Of a DNA stretch of 64,000 bases, positions 50,140-60,670 are shown in pieces. The stretch is from Planctomycetota bacterium (lineage in GTDB: Bacteria > Planctomycetota > Planctomycetia > Pirellulales > Pirellulaceae). Under the pieces are notes generated by a model. It saw only the letters and a list, made by a program, of their open reading frames with translations, made no database searches and was not told where the DNA came from. Within the stretch, counting starts at the first letter, position 1. Each line of letters opens with the position of its first letter. The position numbers and the translations under genes are program-made. The stretch spans positions 682,001 to 746,000 of the forward strand of contig CAUJHS010000022.1 of NCBI GenBank assembly GCA_963204915.1, in the 5' to 3' direction.

Positions 50140-52410
50140 GTGAGTACGACTTTTGCTAAGGATGCTTCCTCCAATGGCGCCGCGGGCGGCGCTCACCCTG
50201 TGGCCGGCGGGGCCGTCGGCGCTTCGATTGGCGCCTCGGTGCGTATGGCCGCGATTTCCGCGGTGACCAACTACAAGCCGATCTCTCAGCCGTTGAACTT
50301 TGCCGACACTCCGGCGCAAGACTTGTTTTGTTCGAACGTGTTTAACAAGGCGGAAATGAAACGCCGCCTGCCCAAGCCCATCTTCAAGTCGTTGCTCAAA
50401 ACGATCGAGTTAGGCGAAAAGCTTGATCCAACCGTGGCCGACATCGTCGCGGCCGCCATGAAGGACTGGGCCATTGAAAAAGGCGCCACGCACTATGCTC
50501 ACGTCTTTTTCCCGCTCACGGGCGCCACGGCCGAGAAGCACGACAGTTTCCTCACGCCCAATAATGGCGACGGCAGCGCCATTGCCGAGTTCAGCGGCAG
50601 CCAATTGATTCAAGGCGAGCCCGACGGCTCGAGCTTCCCCACGGGCGGCATTCGCGCCACGTTTGAAGCCCGCGGCTACACGATCTGGGACGTGACTAGC
50701 CCGGCGTATATCCTCGAGAACCCGAACGGCACAACGCTGTGCATTCCAACGGCGTTCGTGTCGTGGACGGGCGAAGCCCTGGACAAGAAGACCCCGGTGC
50801 TGCGCTCGATGCAGGCGTTGAACAAGCAAGCTCAGCGCATTCTCAAATTGTTCGGCCACACCGACGCCTCGTTCGTTTCGGCCACGGCCGGTCCCGAGCA
50901 AGAGTACTTCCTGGTCGATCGGCACTTTTACTTCGCCCGGCCCGACCTGCTGAACGCGGGACGTACGCTCTTTGGCGCCAAACCGCCGAAGGGACAAGAG
51001 TTCGAAGACCACTACTTTGGCGCTATTCCCGAGCGCGTGCTGGCGTTCATGTTGGAAGTCGAGCGCGAGCTGTACAAACTCGGCGTGCCGGTCAAAACAC
51101 GGCATAACGAAGTGGCGCCTGGCCAGTACGAAATCGCTCCGATTTTCGAGACGGCAAACCTGGCGAATGACCACCAGCAGTTGACCATGATTACGCTCCG
51201 CCGCGTGGCGGAGAAGTACGGCATGACCTGCCTGACGCACGAAAAACCGTTCGCCGGAGTCAACGGTTCGGGCAAGCACGTGAACTGGTCGATGGGGAGC
51301 GCCTCGCAAGGCAACTTGCTCAACCCCGGAGATACGCCGCACGATAACGCCCAGTTCCTCGTGTTCTGCGCTGCGGTGATTCGCGCCGTGCACAAGCACC
51401 AAGGTTTGTTGCGGGCCGTGGTCGCTTCGGCTGGTAATGACCATCGCCTTGGCGCCAACGAAGCTCCGCCGGCTATTGTGTCGGTCTTCCTGGGCGACCA
51501 ATTGACCGACGTATTCGAGCAAATCAAGGCGGGAGGCGCCAAGTCGTCGCGGTCGAAGGGCACGCTGAATGTCGGCGTTGACGTGCTGCCCCCGTTGCCC
51601 AAAGACGCGGGCGATCGCAACCGCACGAGCCCCTTCGCCTTCACGGGCAATCGCTTTGAATTCCGCGCCGTGGGCGCCAACCAGTCGATCTCCGGTCCGC
51701 TCGTGGCGATGAACACGATTGTGGCCGAGTCGCTCGATTACTGCGCTACGAAGCTGGAAGCCGCCACGAAGGGCGATTCGAGCAAATTGAACTCCGCCAT
51801 TCAAACGTTGCTTTCGGAAATTATCAACGAGTGCGGCGACATCATCTTCAATGGCGACGGCTACTCGGAAGCCTGGCACCAGGAAGCGGCCAAGCGCGGT
51901 CTGCTCAACCTGAAGACGACGGCCGACGCGTTGCCGCAACTGCTTGAGCCGCGTGTCGAAGAACTGTTCGAGAAGTATCAGGTGTTGTCGAAGCGCGAAC
52001 TACACAGCCGCTACGACATCTACATGGAGCAGTATTGCAAGACGGTCTCGGTCGAGGGGAACCTCACCTTGAAAATGGCTCGCACCCTGATCTTCCCCGC
52101 GGCCACGCGCTACCAAAACGAGTTGGCTTCGGCGTGCGTCAACTTGAAGGCGCTGGGTTACGAATGTGACACCGAGACGCTGGACAAGTTGACTGAAGTG
52201 ATCAAGCTGCTCCAAGGCGCCATGAACGAACTGGAGAACGTGTTGCGAAAGGACGGCGGTGAAACGCTGGCCGAAAAGGCGCAACACTACTGCATGGACG
52301 TGATTCCTGCGATGACCATGGTTCGTAAGTTTGCGGACCAACTGGAAGGGATGGTCGCCGACGACGTGTGGCCGCTTCCCACCTATCAGGAAATGTTGTT
52401 CATCAAGTAA
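50140..52410 (+). CDS. glnN: Type III glutamine synthetase
   Basis: A 756-residue GSIII (about 720-730 is usual), forming glutamine from glutamate, ammonia and ATP in the cytoplasm. GTG start at 50140. Diagnostic motifs: [75 protein letters not shown] and [19 protein letters not shown]. The N-terminal ~45 residues are Gly/Ala/Ser-rich and extend beyond the usual family start; ATG-like alternatives inside are not better supported. Followed by a strong terminator, so probably monocistronic. Confidence 0.96.
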   Translation: MSTTFAKDASSNGAAGGAHPVAGGAVGASIGASVRMAAISAVTNYKPISQPLNFADTPAQDLFCSNVFNKAEMKRRLPKPIFKSLLKTIELGEKLDPTVADIVAAAMKDWAIEKGATHYAHVFFPLTGATAEKHDSFLTPNNGDGSAIAEFSGSQLIQGEPDGSSFPTGGIRATFEARGYTIWDVTSPAYILENPNGTTLCIPTAFVSWTGEALDKKTPVLRSMQALNKQAQRILKLFGHTDASFVSATAGPEQEYFLVDRHFYFARPDLLNAGRTLFGAKPPKGQEFEDHYFGAIPERVLAFMLEVERELYKLGVPVKTRHNEVAPGQYEIAPIFETANLANDHQQLTMITLRRVAEKYGMTCLTHEKPFAGVNGSGKHVNWSMGSASQGNLLNPGDTPHDNAQFLVFCAAVIRAVHKHQGLLRAVVASAGNDHRLGANEAPPAIVSVFLGDQLTDVFEQIKAGGAKSSRSKGTLNVGVDVLPPLPKDAGDRNRTSPFAFTGNRFEFRAVGANQSISGPLVAMNTIVAESLDYCATKLEAATKGDSSKLNSAIQTLLSEIINECGDIIFNGDGYSEAWHQEAAKRGLLNLKTTADALPQLLEPRVEELFEKYQVLSKRELHSRYDIYMEQYCKTVSVEGNLTLKMARTLIFPAATRYQNELASACVNLKALGYECDTETLDKLTEVIKLLQGAMNELENVLRKDGGETLAEKAQHYCMDVIPAMTMVRKFADQLEGMVADDVWPLPTYQEMLFIK

Positions 52411-52434
52411 GAAGTGCAACAAACGGAACCACGC

Positions 52435-52471
52435 AAGCAGCGGCGGGCCTTGGCCTACCGCTGCTTTTTTA
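52435..52471 (+). terminator. Intrinsic terminator after glutamine synthetase
   Basis: A 9-bp perfect stem (AAGCAGCGG at 52435-52443 with CCGCTGCTT at 52458-52466), a 14-base loop and a T-run. Starts 25 bases after the stop codon. Confidence 0.9.
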
Positions 52472-52517
52472 TTGCGCGGCCGCCTTGCAATGCAGGAATA
52501 AGCAACAAGAGCCTGCC

Positions 52518-54290
52518 TTAGGCCAGCAGCAAGGACTGCATAAGCGCCACGGCCAGAGTCAAGACAACCGCCCAATCCGCCAGGGCGAACCACGCGCCAT
52601 CAAATGTGGAGGCGTACCTCGGGCTGTTGTCACTCAGCTCCGCATCCTGCGGCGAAGAATTCGCACGCTGCATCGCTTGAATGAGCGATGCACGCATGTC
52701 ACGGGCTGAAGCGAAGCGAGCTTGGGGGTCCTTTGCCAGTGCGCGGCCGACCACCGGACGGAACGAGAGGGGAACCGGCGACAGGTCGGGCGCGTCGAAC
52801 AAGTGCCGGCAAAGCACCTCTGCGGCGCTCTCGCCTTCGAACGGGACGCGGCCCGTCAGCAATTCATACAACATCACACCGCACGCATAAAGATCGACCT
52901 CACGGCCATACCGGCCGCGCGCCACCTCGGGCGCAGTGTACCCGAGCGTGCCGATGGTTTCCGTGTGCCCGCTCCGACGACTTTGCGACATGACCTTGGC
53001 CAGTCCATAATCGGCAATCTTCACCACGCCGCCTTGCATCAGAATGTTGCGCGGTTTGAGATCGCGGTGAACTACGCCAGCTTCATGAAGATGAGCCAAA
53101 CCCGAGAGCACGCCTTCCATCCACCAGGCTGTCGTTCGCAGAGAAAGCGGTCTTTGCGCCTCGTCCAAGGTCGCCGCCAAGGTGGGTCCTTCGGCAAAAT
53201 CCATCACCAGCCACCACTCGCCCTGGGCCGACTCGCGCACATCGTGCAAATCCAGTAAATTCTGATGACGTGGCAGCCGTAAACCATCTTGGAGGCCGCG
53301 TAACTCGGCCTCTACGTTGCGCTGCAACAGCTTAAGCGCAACGATCTTCCCCCCGTCGCTCATTGCCTGATACACTTCGCCGCTGGCTCCCCACCCCACG
53401 CCGCGCATCACGGTGTAACCTTCCAAAGGCCTCTGGCCGGGCCGATACGAGAAACGACGGTCCTGGCTTCGAGGAGCTTCGGAACGGAGCACAGGCGTCG
53501 GCGCTGGAGCGGGAACATTTCGCGGCGCTTGCTCTAATGCCGCAAGCAACGCTGGTGCGTTCAGAAAACGCAGCGATGGCCGCGGGTCCAGCGCTCGAGC
53601 GAAAATGTTTCGATAGGGCTCAGCCAGCCACTCTTGCCACGAGGCGGCGGCGTCGAACTTGCGGCCGCTGAGCATTTCGACAAACACCGCCGCCAGTGCG
53701 TAGACGTCCGCCTTGTCGAAGCGAGCATTGGCCGTTTCCGGAGCCGCATAGCGCGACCCACCGCCGCCCGCGTATTGTTCATCATTCGCCACATCGGGCG
53801 GCAATGCAAAGTCCGTCAGTTTCACGACCCCGCGCTCAAGCCAAATGTTGGCGGGCTTGACACGGCCGTGGAACAGGCGGTGCTCCTCCAACTGTCGCAA
53901 GCCGGCTGCAACCCCCGCCCCCCACCGCAACGCCTCTTTCAACGGCATGCCGCGTTCGCGCGCGGCGATCACCTCGGCGAGACTTTGGCCGGAAAGATAC
54001 TCGCGCACGATCCAAGTTGCGTCTTGCTGGTCGGTGAACACGCCACCCAAGGCGGCAAGGCGGTTCGGGGGCCGTTCGGCAAGTTGCTCGAACTGCGGCA
54101 TCGCGAAGCCGCACTTCAACCAGCGCAAGTGAACGGGGTTTCCGGCGTCATCCTCGCCCACATAGGTTTCCTCACGCTCGTCGCATTTCAGACCGCGGGA
54201 GAGCGAGAACTTGCCCGCCACGCGTTCGCCGAGGGAAAACGTGAACCGCCGGGACTCCTGCGCTTTCGACGTTGTGACCATAACACTCAT
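52518..54290 (-). CDS. Tandem pseudokinase - Ser/Thr kinase with C-terminal TM segment
   Basis: A 590-residue protein; ATG 54290 with GAGG nine bases upstream. Two Hanks-type kinase-like domains. The first (about 15-260) has degenerate catalysis: HGRVKPANIWL replaces HRDxKxxN and TDFALPP replaces DFG, so it is probably a pseudokinase. The second (about 295-545) is intact: GVGWGASGEVYQA glycine loop, IVALKLL lysine, VVHRDLKPRNILM, KIADYGLAKV and the APE box YTAPEVA. The last ~20 residues (WAVVLTLAVALMQSLLLA) form a tail anchor. The pseudokinase may regulate the active domain. Transcribed divergently from the sugar dehydrogenase gene. Confidence 0.9.
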   Translation of the reverse strand: MSVMVTTSKAQESRRFTFSLGERVAGKFSLSRGLKCDEREETYVGEDDAGNPVHLRWLKCGFAMPQFEQLAERPPNRLAALGGVFTDQQDATWIVREYLSGQSLAEVIAARERGMPLKEALRWGAGVAAGLRQLEEHRLFHGRVKPANIWLERGVVKLTDFALPPDVANDEQYAGGGGSRYAAPETANARFDKADVYALAAVFVEMLSGRKFDAAASWQEWLAEPYRNIFARALDPRPSLRFLNAPALLAALEQAPRNVPAPAPTPVLRSEAPRSQDRRFSYRPGQRPLEGYTVMRGVGWGASGEVYQAMSDGGKIVALKLLQRNVEAELRGLQDGLRLPRHQNLLDLHDVRESAQGEWWLVMDFAEGPTLAATLDEAQRPLSLRTTAWWMEGVLSGLAHLHEAGVVHRDLKPRNILMQGGVVKIADYGLAKVMSQSRRSGHTETIGTLGYTAPEVARGRYGREVDLYACGVMLYELLTGRVPFEGESAAEVLCRHLFDAPDLSPVPLSFRPVVGRALAKDPQARFASARDMRASLIQAMQRANSSPQDAELSDNSPRYASTFDGAWFALADWAVVLTLAVALMQSLLLA

Positions 54291-54509
54291 GGCGTGAAAC
54301 CTCGCAAGTTCATGCGCCCGTTTTCTTCGCGAGACTGATTTTAAGGTCTGCACGCGTGCTAGTGAACATATGTCCCAAGAATTTTCGCTCACGGGGGCGG
54401 CCGGCGACGCATCGGTTTCGTGTCCTGGCGCGGGTTTATCGCTGCATCGGTCCGTGCGCGGTGGTAAGATAGTCGCCGAGCCGCGTGGGACCGGCATTCC
54501 CCGTGGCAA

Positions 54510-57500
54510 ATGATGCAGCCGCAATCCTCGCCGGCGCGCCACTCCTTGAGATCCTTCCGGATGAGCAGTCACCGTCACACCTTTGCACCGTTCGTTCCTC
54601 TCCCTGTTGGAAGCTGCGCCGGAAGGCAACGTCGCTGCGGGCCGTTGGTTGTTATTTTGTCGTTGGGGATTTGCCTGGCGGCGGGGTTAGCGCCTCGCCG
54701 GGCGTGTGGCGAGTCGCCCGGCGCCGCAACCGCCCGACCAGCATGGACATCCTCGCGCCTTACGGGTTCGCCGGAGCCGCCGCTTCCTTATACGACGGAG
54801 CGTGTTTTTCCTTCGCTCACCTTCAACCAATGCCTCGATCTGGTTGCCGAGCCGGGAGGCAACCGGTTATTCGTCGTTGAACAGTCGGGAAAGATCTTCT
54901 CCTTTCCTAATCGGCCCGACGCCGCACAGGCCGACCTTGTGATCGATTTCGCCAAGGCGATACCCGGCGTGGAGCAAGTTTACGCCTTGGCGTTTCATCC
55001 TCGCTTTGAGCAGAACCGTTATTGCTATATCTGCTACATCAAGGCGGCGAACTTGGAAGATGGAACACACGTGGCGCGGTTCCGCATGAACGACACCAAC
55101 CCGCCCACGATTGACCTTGGCAGTGAAAAAACGCTGCTGACTTGGCTTTCTGGCGGACACAACGGGTGTTGCCTGAAGTTTGGTCCGGACGGGTACTTGT
55201 ACATTTCCACCGGCGACGGCGGACCGGCCAACCCGCCCGACCCGCTCAAAGCCGGGCAAGACCTGAGCAACCTGCTTTCCGCCATTCTGCGCATTGACGT
55301 GGATGTCGAGGAGACCGCCAATGCTGGAAGCGACACGAAGCTTCCCTATCGCATTCCGTCCGACAATCCCTTTGTCGCGCTGCCAGGCGCTCGGGGAGAA
55401 ATTTGGGCCTACGGTTTACGCAATCCTTGGCGGATGAGCTTTGACCGAGCCACGGGAGATTTCTGGGTGGGCGACGTCGGCTGGGAACTTTGGGAGCTGT
55501 TGTATCGCGTCGAACGGGGCGGCAACTACGGTTGGGCGGTGATGGAAGGGCGGCAACCCACGAACCCCGAGTGGCCGCGCGGACCGACCCCCATTCTGCC
55601 GCCGACGATTGACCACCCGCACTCCGAGTCGTCCTCGATCACCGACGGCCTGACTTACTACGGCCAACGGCTCAAAGACCTGTACGGCATGCACGTGTAT
55701 GGCGATTACGACACCGGCAAGATTTGGGGCTTTCGCTTTCACGAAGGGCAAGTCGTCGATCACCACGAACTGGCCGACACCACGCATCGGATCGTCAGCT
55801 TTGGCGAAGACCACGCGGGCGAATGTTTCCTTTTGGATCATACCGCCGGAACCATTCATCGGCTGATTCCGAACCCACTACGCGACCAAGCTAGCGCCTT
55901 TCCTCGCACGTTAAGCGAAAGCGGTCTGTTCGCTGCGGTTGCAGAGCAACGGCCGGCGCCGGGCGTTGTTGCGTATTCGATTAACGCCGAACCTTGGATG
56001 GATCATGCCGCCGCGGAGCGCTGGGTCGCGATACCGCAAACCTTGACGATCCAAACGCAGGAGGCGGCATGGGCTTTTCCCAAAGACTCGGTACTGGTCA
56101 AAACCCTGTCTCTCGACGGGAAGCCCGGCGCTCCGTCCACGCGGCGGCGGGTCGAAACCCAGATCCTGCATTTTGATGGTCTCGACTGGCAGCCCTACAC
56201 CTATCAATGGAACGAGGAGCAAACCGACGCCGTCCTCGTCGGCGCCAGCGGCGCCGAGCGCGTGTTCGACATTCCCGACTCCAACGCTCCCGGGGGTACT
56301 CGCCGACAAACCTGGCGTTTCTCCAGCCGCGCCGAATGTCAACGCTGTCACAATAAGTGGTCCGGCCCTCCGTTAGGCTTTCAAACGCATCAACTGAACC
56401 GGAAGCAAGACCACGGCGGCGAGTATGTGTCGCAACTCGATGTTCTGGCGCAATTGCGAGTTCTAGAACAGCCGATTTCTCCCGACAAACGCCCGCAACT
56501 GGCCGATCCTCAGGATGCCTCGGCCGATCGCGATGCGAGAGCGCGGGCGTATCTGCATGTGAATTGCGCTCACTGCCACCGCTTACATGCCGGAAGCGCC
56601 GTGCTGTCGAAAATGTCCTATGACTTGCCGCTCGACCAGACCGACATGGTGGGCGCGCGTCCGACGCAAGGCGCGTTCGGCGTGCATGGGGCGCAAGTGA
56701 TCGCACCGGGTGATCCCTTTCGCTCGATTTTGTGGTATCGCATGGCCAAGCTGGGCAACGGACGCATGCCTCATCTTGGTTCGAATGAAATTGACCGCTC
56801 CGGATTGGATCTGATTTATGAATGGATCCGTCATATGCCGCTTCAAGAGTCGACCGATGCGACTTCAGCGAACGTCACATCGCTGCGCCGCCAGGAGGAT
56901 GCGGCGCGGCTAGAGCAACTGCAACAAGCGGCCAAGGCGAGCCAGCAGGGCGAACTGCTTCAGCAAATGCTAGGGTCGACCAGCGGCGCGTTAATGTTGT
57001 TGCGCGCCATCGACGATCGTTCCTTGCCCTCACCCGTCGCGAAGGCGTCGATTGAACACGCTGTCAAACACCAAGACGCCGCCGTGCGTGATTTGTTCGA
57101 ACGGTTTCTCCCGCCTGAGCAGCGCGTTCAGCGTCTGGGAAATGTTGTACAACCCGATCAACTTCTGGCGTTACCCGGAGACGCCGCACGAGGCCGCGAC
57201 GTGTTCTTTGCGACAAGCGGCGTGCAATGCAAAACCTGTCATCGGATTGGCGCCGAAGGAGTGGAAGTCGGACCAGAGCTAACGGCCATCGGTAAGAAGT
57301 ACAATCGCGCTCAATTGCTGGAAAGCATTTTGTATCCCTCGAAGGCCGTTGATCCCAAATTCGTAACTTACCTGGCGGAAACGCATGACGGTCAAGTGCT
57401 TACGGGTTTGCTCGTAGCGAAGAATGAGCGTGAAATCCTACTACGAGACGCACAAAATAAGCTTGTGACTTTGCCGGCCGATCAAGTGGAGCGGCTGGTT

Positions 57501-57596
57501 CCCCAAGCTCAGTCGTTAATGCCCGAGCTGCTTTTGCGCGATATGACGGCCCAACAAGTCGCCGATCTGCTCGAGTTTCTCAGCTCGCAGAAGTAG
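54510..57596 (+). CDS. Sugar/sorbosone dehydrogenase-like beta-propeller fused to three c-type heme domains
   Basis: A 1028-residue exported protein from ATG 54510 (internal ATGs up to residue 18 are possible). A hydrophobic signal lies around residues 46-60 (LVVILSLGICLAAGL). Residues about 95-470 match PQQ-dependent glucose/sorbosone dehydrogenases: FVVEQSGKIFSFP, LAFHPRFEQNRYCYI, GGHNGCCLKFGPDGYLYISTGDGG, EIWAYGLRNPWRMSFD. Heme c motifs: CQRCH (Cys-610), CAHCH (Cys-686) and CKTCH (Cys-907); the last belongs to a planctomycete-type cytochrome module (DAARGRDVFF, GVEVGPELTAIGKKYNRAQLLESILYPSK). Probably oxidises a sugar or polyol in the periplasm and passes electrons to its own hemes. First of a set with the Tat protein and sulfatase. 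Confidence 0.9.
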   Translation: MMQPQSSPARHSLRSFRMSSHRHTFAPFVPLPVGSCAGRQRRCGPLVVILSLGICLAAGLAPRRACGESPGAATARPAWTSSRLTGSPEPPLPYTTERVFPSLTFNQCLDLVAEPGGNRLFVVEQSGKIFSFPNRPDAAQADLVIDFAKAIPGVEQVYALAFHPRFEQNRYCYICYIKAANLEDGTHVARFRMNDTNPPTIDLGSEKTLLTWLSGGHNGCCLKFGPDGYLYISTGDGGPANPPDPLKAGQDLSNLLSAILRIDVDVEETANAGSDTKLPYRIPSDNPFVALPGARGEIWAYGLRNPWRMSFDRATGDFWVGDVGWELWELLYRVERGGNYGWAVMEGRQPTNPEWPRGPTPILPPTIDHPHSESSSITDGLTYYGQRLKDLYGMHVYGDYDTGKIWGFRFHEGQVVDHHELADTTHRIVSFGEDHAGECFLLDHTAGTIHRLIPNPLRDQASAFPRTLSESGLFAAVAEQRPAPGVVAYSINAEPWMDHAAAERWVAIPQTLTIQTQEAAWAFPKDSVLVKTLSLDGKPGAPSTRRRVETQILHFDGLDWQPYTYQWNEEQTDAVLVGASGAERVFDIPDSNAPGGTRRQTWRFSSRAECQRCHNKWSGPPLGFQTHQLNRKQDHGGEYVSQLDVLAQLRVLEQPISPDKRPQLADPQDASADRDARARAYLHVNCAHCHRLHAGSAVLSKMSYDLPLDQTDMVGARPTQGAFGVHGAQVIAPGDPFRSILWYRMAKLGNGRMPHLGSNEIDRSGLDLIYEWIRHMPLQESTDATSANVTSLRRQEDAARLEQLQQAAKASQQGELLQQMLGSTSGALMLLRAIDDRSLPSPVAKASIEHAVKHQDAAVRDLFERFLPPEQRVQRLGNVVQPDQLLALPGDAARGRDVFFATSGVQCKTCHRIGAEGVEVGPELTAIGKKYNRAQLLESILYPSKAVDPKFVTYLAETHDGQVLTGLLVAKNEREILLRDAQNKLVTLPADQVERLVPQAQSLMPELLLRDMTAQQVADLLEFLSSQK

Positions 57597-57635
57597 CCGA
57601 CCGTGTGGAACGCTGACCCGCCTTGGAGAGGAACT

Positions 57636-58901
57636 ATGAACGGCTCACCGCGTTTGACTCGACGAGCCCTATTAGCCGGAACAACCGCGACGGTGCTGTG
57701 CAACGGACTGGCGCCATCGCGCCGTGCAGTCGCTTCGGGCGAACGGCCCGTGAAGTCGGTGGCGGCGGTCATTACCGCGTACGCACAGGGTCTGCACGCC
57801 GACGTCATTCTGGGCAAGATTCTCGAAGGCTGGAAACAAGACGGAGGTCCCGGTCCCGCGCTGCGATTGGCGTCGATGTATGTCGATCAGTTTCCCGCGA
57901 ACGATCTGGCGCGCCCCATGGCGGAAAAGCACCAGGTTCCCATCTTCGACACCATCGAAAACGCGTTAACGCTGGGCGGCAACGGCATTGCGGTCGATGG
58001 CGTGATTAGCATTGGCGAACATGGCGATTATCCCTGGAACGAAAAGCAGCAACATCTCTACCCGCGCCGTCGGTTCTTCGAAGAAATCACCAACGCGTTC
58101 GCCAAACATCAGCGCGTGGTTCCCGTTTTTAACGATAAGCACTTGGGCCCGGAATGGTCCGATGCGCTGTGGATGTACGAACGCGCGCGTGACATGAAGA
58201 TTCCCTTCATGGCGGGCTCGTCGATGACCGTGGGGTATCGCGTGCCGGATGTGACCATTCCCTGGGGCTGCGAAATTGAGGCGGCCGTAGGCGTTGGTTA
58301 CTCCGGGCTCGACATTTACGGAAGCCACGCCTTGGAGTTGTTCCAAAGTCTGGTCGAGCGACGCCGCCACGCCGAACGCGGCGTCACGTGGGTGCAGTGC
58401 CTTCAGGGAGACGCCCTGTGGAGCGCCGTTGATCGCGGGCAGGTGTCAGCGAAGGCGCTGTCGGCGGCGCTCGCCGTAACCCCGCACCGCAACGACGTCG
58501 AAATGCGCAACAGTCAAGGCGCTACGCTCTTCTTGTTCCAATATGCCGACGGGCTGCAAGGCGGCATTCTGATGTTGCCCGGTTACGCCCTGGGAACAGC
58601 GGTAGGAGTCCAATTGAAAGGTCAGGCCGATCCTGTCGCACTCCGCTTTGACGAACGTTCCGAGCCGCGCTACCCGCACTTCGCGTACTTGCTCAAAGCG
58701 ATTGAGCGCATGGTGCATACCGGCCGGCCAAGCTATCCCGTCGAGCGCACGTTGTTGACCAGCGGGATTCTCGACCGGGCGCTCACATCACTTGGCGAAG
58801 GACAAAAGCGGCTTCCGACGCCGGAACTGAAGATCGCCTATCAACCCGTCGATTACCCGCACGCCCCGCGTCCGGAACTCACGTCGGATCCGCTCGGATA
58901 G
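57636..58901 (+). CDS. Tat-signal exported protein of unknown function
   Basis: A 421-residue protein; ATG 57636 follows GGAGAGGA. The N-terminus has a twin-arginine-like signal ([26 protein letters not shown]). The mature part starts [20 protein letters not shown], reminiscent of a nucleotide-binding beta-alpha-beta start, and contains [31 protein letters not shown] and [22 protein letters not shown] do not recognise a characterised family; it looks like a conserved planctomycete protein. It lies 39 bases after the dehydrogenase-cytochrome gene and 145 bases before the sulfatase gene, so a shared role in polysaccharide or sugar breakdown is plausible. Confidence 0.78.
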   Translation: MNGSPRLTRRALLAGTTATVLCNGLAPSRRAVASGERPVKSVAAVITAYAQGLHADVILGKILEGWKQDGGPGPALRLASMYVDQFPANDLARPMAEKHQVPIFDTIENALTLGGNGIAVDGVISIGEHGDYPWNEKQQHLYPRRRFFEEITNAFAKHQRVVPVFNDKHLGPEWSDALWMYERARDMKIPFMAGSSMTVGYRVPDVTIPWGCEIEAAVGVGYSGLDIYGSHALELFQSLVERRRHAERGVTWVQCLQGDALWSAVDRGQVSAKALSAALAVTPHRNDVEMRNSQGATLFLFQYADGLQGGILMLPGYALGTAVGVQLKGQADPVALRFDERSEPRYPHFAYLLKAIERMVHTGRPSYPVERTLLTSGILDRALTSLGEGQKRLPTPELKIAYQPVDYPHAPRPELTSDPLG

Positions 58902-59046
58902 CCGGCTTGAAATCGCCGCGGCGACGCTTCGCCCAGCGCTCGCATCGGTCCAGTTCGCAACGTATTCGCCGCGGTCGGTTAAACTAGGTCCGGCGCGCCA
59001 TGAGATTTTTGCTTGCCAAAACCCCCAACTCCAGGAGTACGCCGCC

Positions 59047-60636
59047 GTGTTGCTACGCTGGCTTGTCATGCTTGTTGCTGTGGCTACAGCCCTCGGCGTT
59101 TCGCCGCGCTCCGCGATGGCCGCCGAAGAGAAGCCGCCGAACATCTTGTTCATCTTCACCGATGATTTAACCTGCCAGGCGATCAGCACGTATGGCGAGC
59201 GGCGGCGGTTGCTGAACACCCCGAATATCGATCGCCTTGCGGCGGAAGGCATGCGGTTCGACCGTTGTCTGGTGACGAATTCGATTTGCGGTCCCAGCCG
59301 CGCTACGATTCTCACCGGCAAGTATTCCCACTTGAACGGCTTTTACAACAACAGCAACAGCACGTTCGACGGCTCCCAGCAAACCTTTCCCAAATTGCTA
59401 CAAAAGGCGGGGTATGCAACCGCGCTGATTGGCAAATGGCATTTGGTCAGCGAACCCACAGGTTTTGATCATTGGCACATCTTGCCGGGCCAAGGGTTGT
59501 ACTACAATCCGCCGATGATTCGCCATGGCGAGCCGGTAAAGCACACGGGTTACACGACCGACATCATCACCGACCTTTCGATCGAATGGCTCCAACAGCG
59601 CGACCGCTCCAAGCCCTTTCTGCTCATGAGCCAGCACAAGGCTCCGCATCGTGAGTGGGCGCCCGCCTTGCGACACCTGGGCTGGGACAACGACCGCGAG
59701 TATCCCGAACCAGAAACTTTGTTCGACGATTACGCCGGCCGCAGCAAAGCGATCCGCGATCATGACATGGGCCTCGACCGCACCTTCACCGACCTGGACG
59801 CCAAGCTGCGCCCGGCGCCGAACATGAACGAGGAGCAACTCAAAGCGTGGAACGCCTATTACGAACCTCGCAACGAAAAATTCCGGCAGGCGAAGCTCGC
59901 CGGCAAAGACCTGGTTCGCTGGCGCTATAACCGCTACATGCACGACTATCTCGCATGCGTGAAAGCCGTGGACGAAAGCGTGGGACGCCTGCTCGATTTC
60001 TTAGAGCAAGAAGGATTAGCCGAAAACACCGTGGTCGTGTTCTCTTCGGACCAAGGCTTTTATTTGGGAGAACATGGCTGGTTCGACAAACGGTGGATCT
60101 TCGAAGAATCGTTGCGCGCGCCGTTGCTGGTGCGCTGGCCGGGAGTCATCAAGCCGGGGGGCGTCAATAGCAACCTCGTTTCGCTCCTCGACTTCGCCGA
60201 GACGTTTCTCGACATCGCGGGCGCGCCAATTCCCAACGACATGCAAGGCCGCAGTCTCGTGCCGCTTTGCCGCGGCGAAACGCCCGACGACTGGCGCCAA
60301 AGCCTGTACTACCACTACTACGAATTCCCCGTTCCCCACCGCGTGCGCCCGCACTACGGTGTGATTACCGACCGGTACAAGTTGGTGCACTACTACAAGC
60401 CGGATGTCGATGATTGGGAGTTGCTCGACCGGCAAAAAGACCCGCTAGAAACGATAAACTTCTACCATGACCCCGCGTACGCGGAGACGGTCAAAGAGCT
60501 ACACGCCGAACTTGACCGCCTGCGCCAAGAGGTCCAAGAGACCACCGAACCGCCCCGTCGGGCCTACGGCAACCAACCCTTCGCCGGCGAACCCCCACTT
60601 CCCAAGCCCGCCAAAAAGGCCAAAAAGAAAGCGTGA
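59047..60636 (+). CDS. Type I sulfatase
   Basis: A 529-residue exported sulfatase. The signal peptide ([22 protein letters not shown]) ends near residue 26. [16 protein letters not shown] holds metal-binding acidic residues. The formylglycine motif is C-x-P-S-R: Cys-81 in [14 protein letters not shown]. Further family features: [24 protein letters not shown] and [22 protein letters not shown]. The Cys type needs a formylglycine-generating enzyme encoded elsewhere. It likely removes sulfate esters from marine-type polysaccharides. The C-terminus is Lys/Pro-rich ([10 protein letters not shown]). Confidence 0.95.
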   Translation: MLLRWLVMLVAVATALGVSPRSAMAAEEKPPNILFIFTDDLTCQAISTYGERRRLLNTPNIDRLAAEGMRFDRCLVTNSICGPSRATILTGKYSHLNGFYNNSNSTFDGSQQTFPKLLQKAGYATALIGKWHLVSEPTGFDHWHILPGQGLYYNPPMIRHGEPVKHTGYTTDIITDLSIEWLQQRDRSKPFLLMSQHKAPHREWAPALRHLGWDNDREYPEPETLFDDYAGRSKAIRDHDMGLDRTFTDLDAKLRPAPNMNEEQLKAWNAYYEPRNEKFRQAKLAGKDLVRWRYNRYMHDYLACVKAVDESVGRLLDFLEQEGLAENTVVVFSSDQGFYLGEHGWFDKRWIFEESLRAPLLVRWPGVIKPGGVNSNLVSLLDFAETFLDIAGAPIPNDMQGRSLVPLCRGETPDDWRQSLYYHYYEFPVPHRVRPHYGVITDRYKLVHYYKPDVDDWELLDRQKDPLETINFYHDPAYAETVKELHAELDRLRQEVQETTEPPRRAYGNQPFAGEPPLPKPAKKAKKKA

Positions 60637-60670
60637 ACGTCACGCGTATCACACTTCGCCACGCAAAAAC

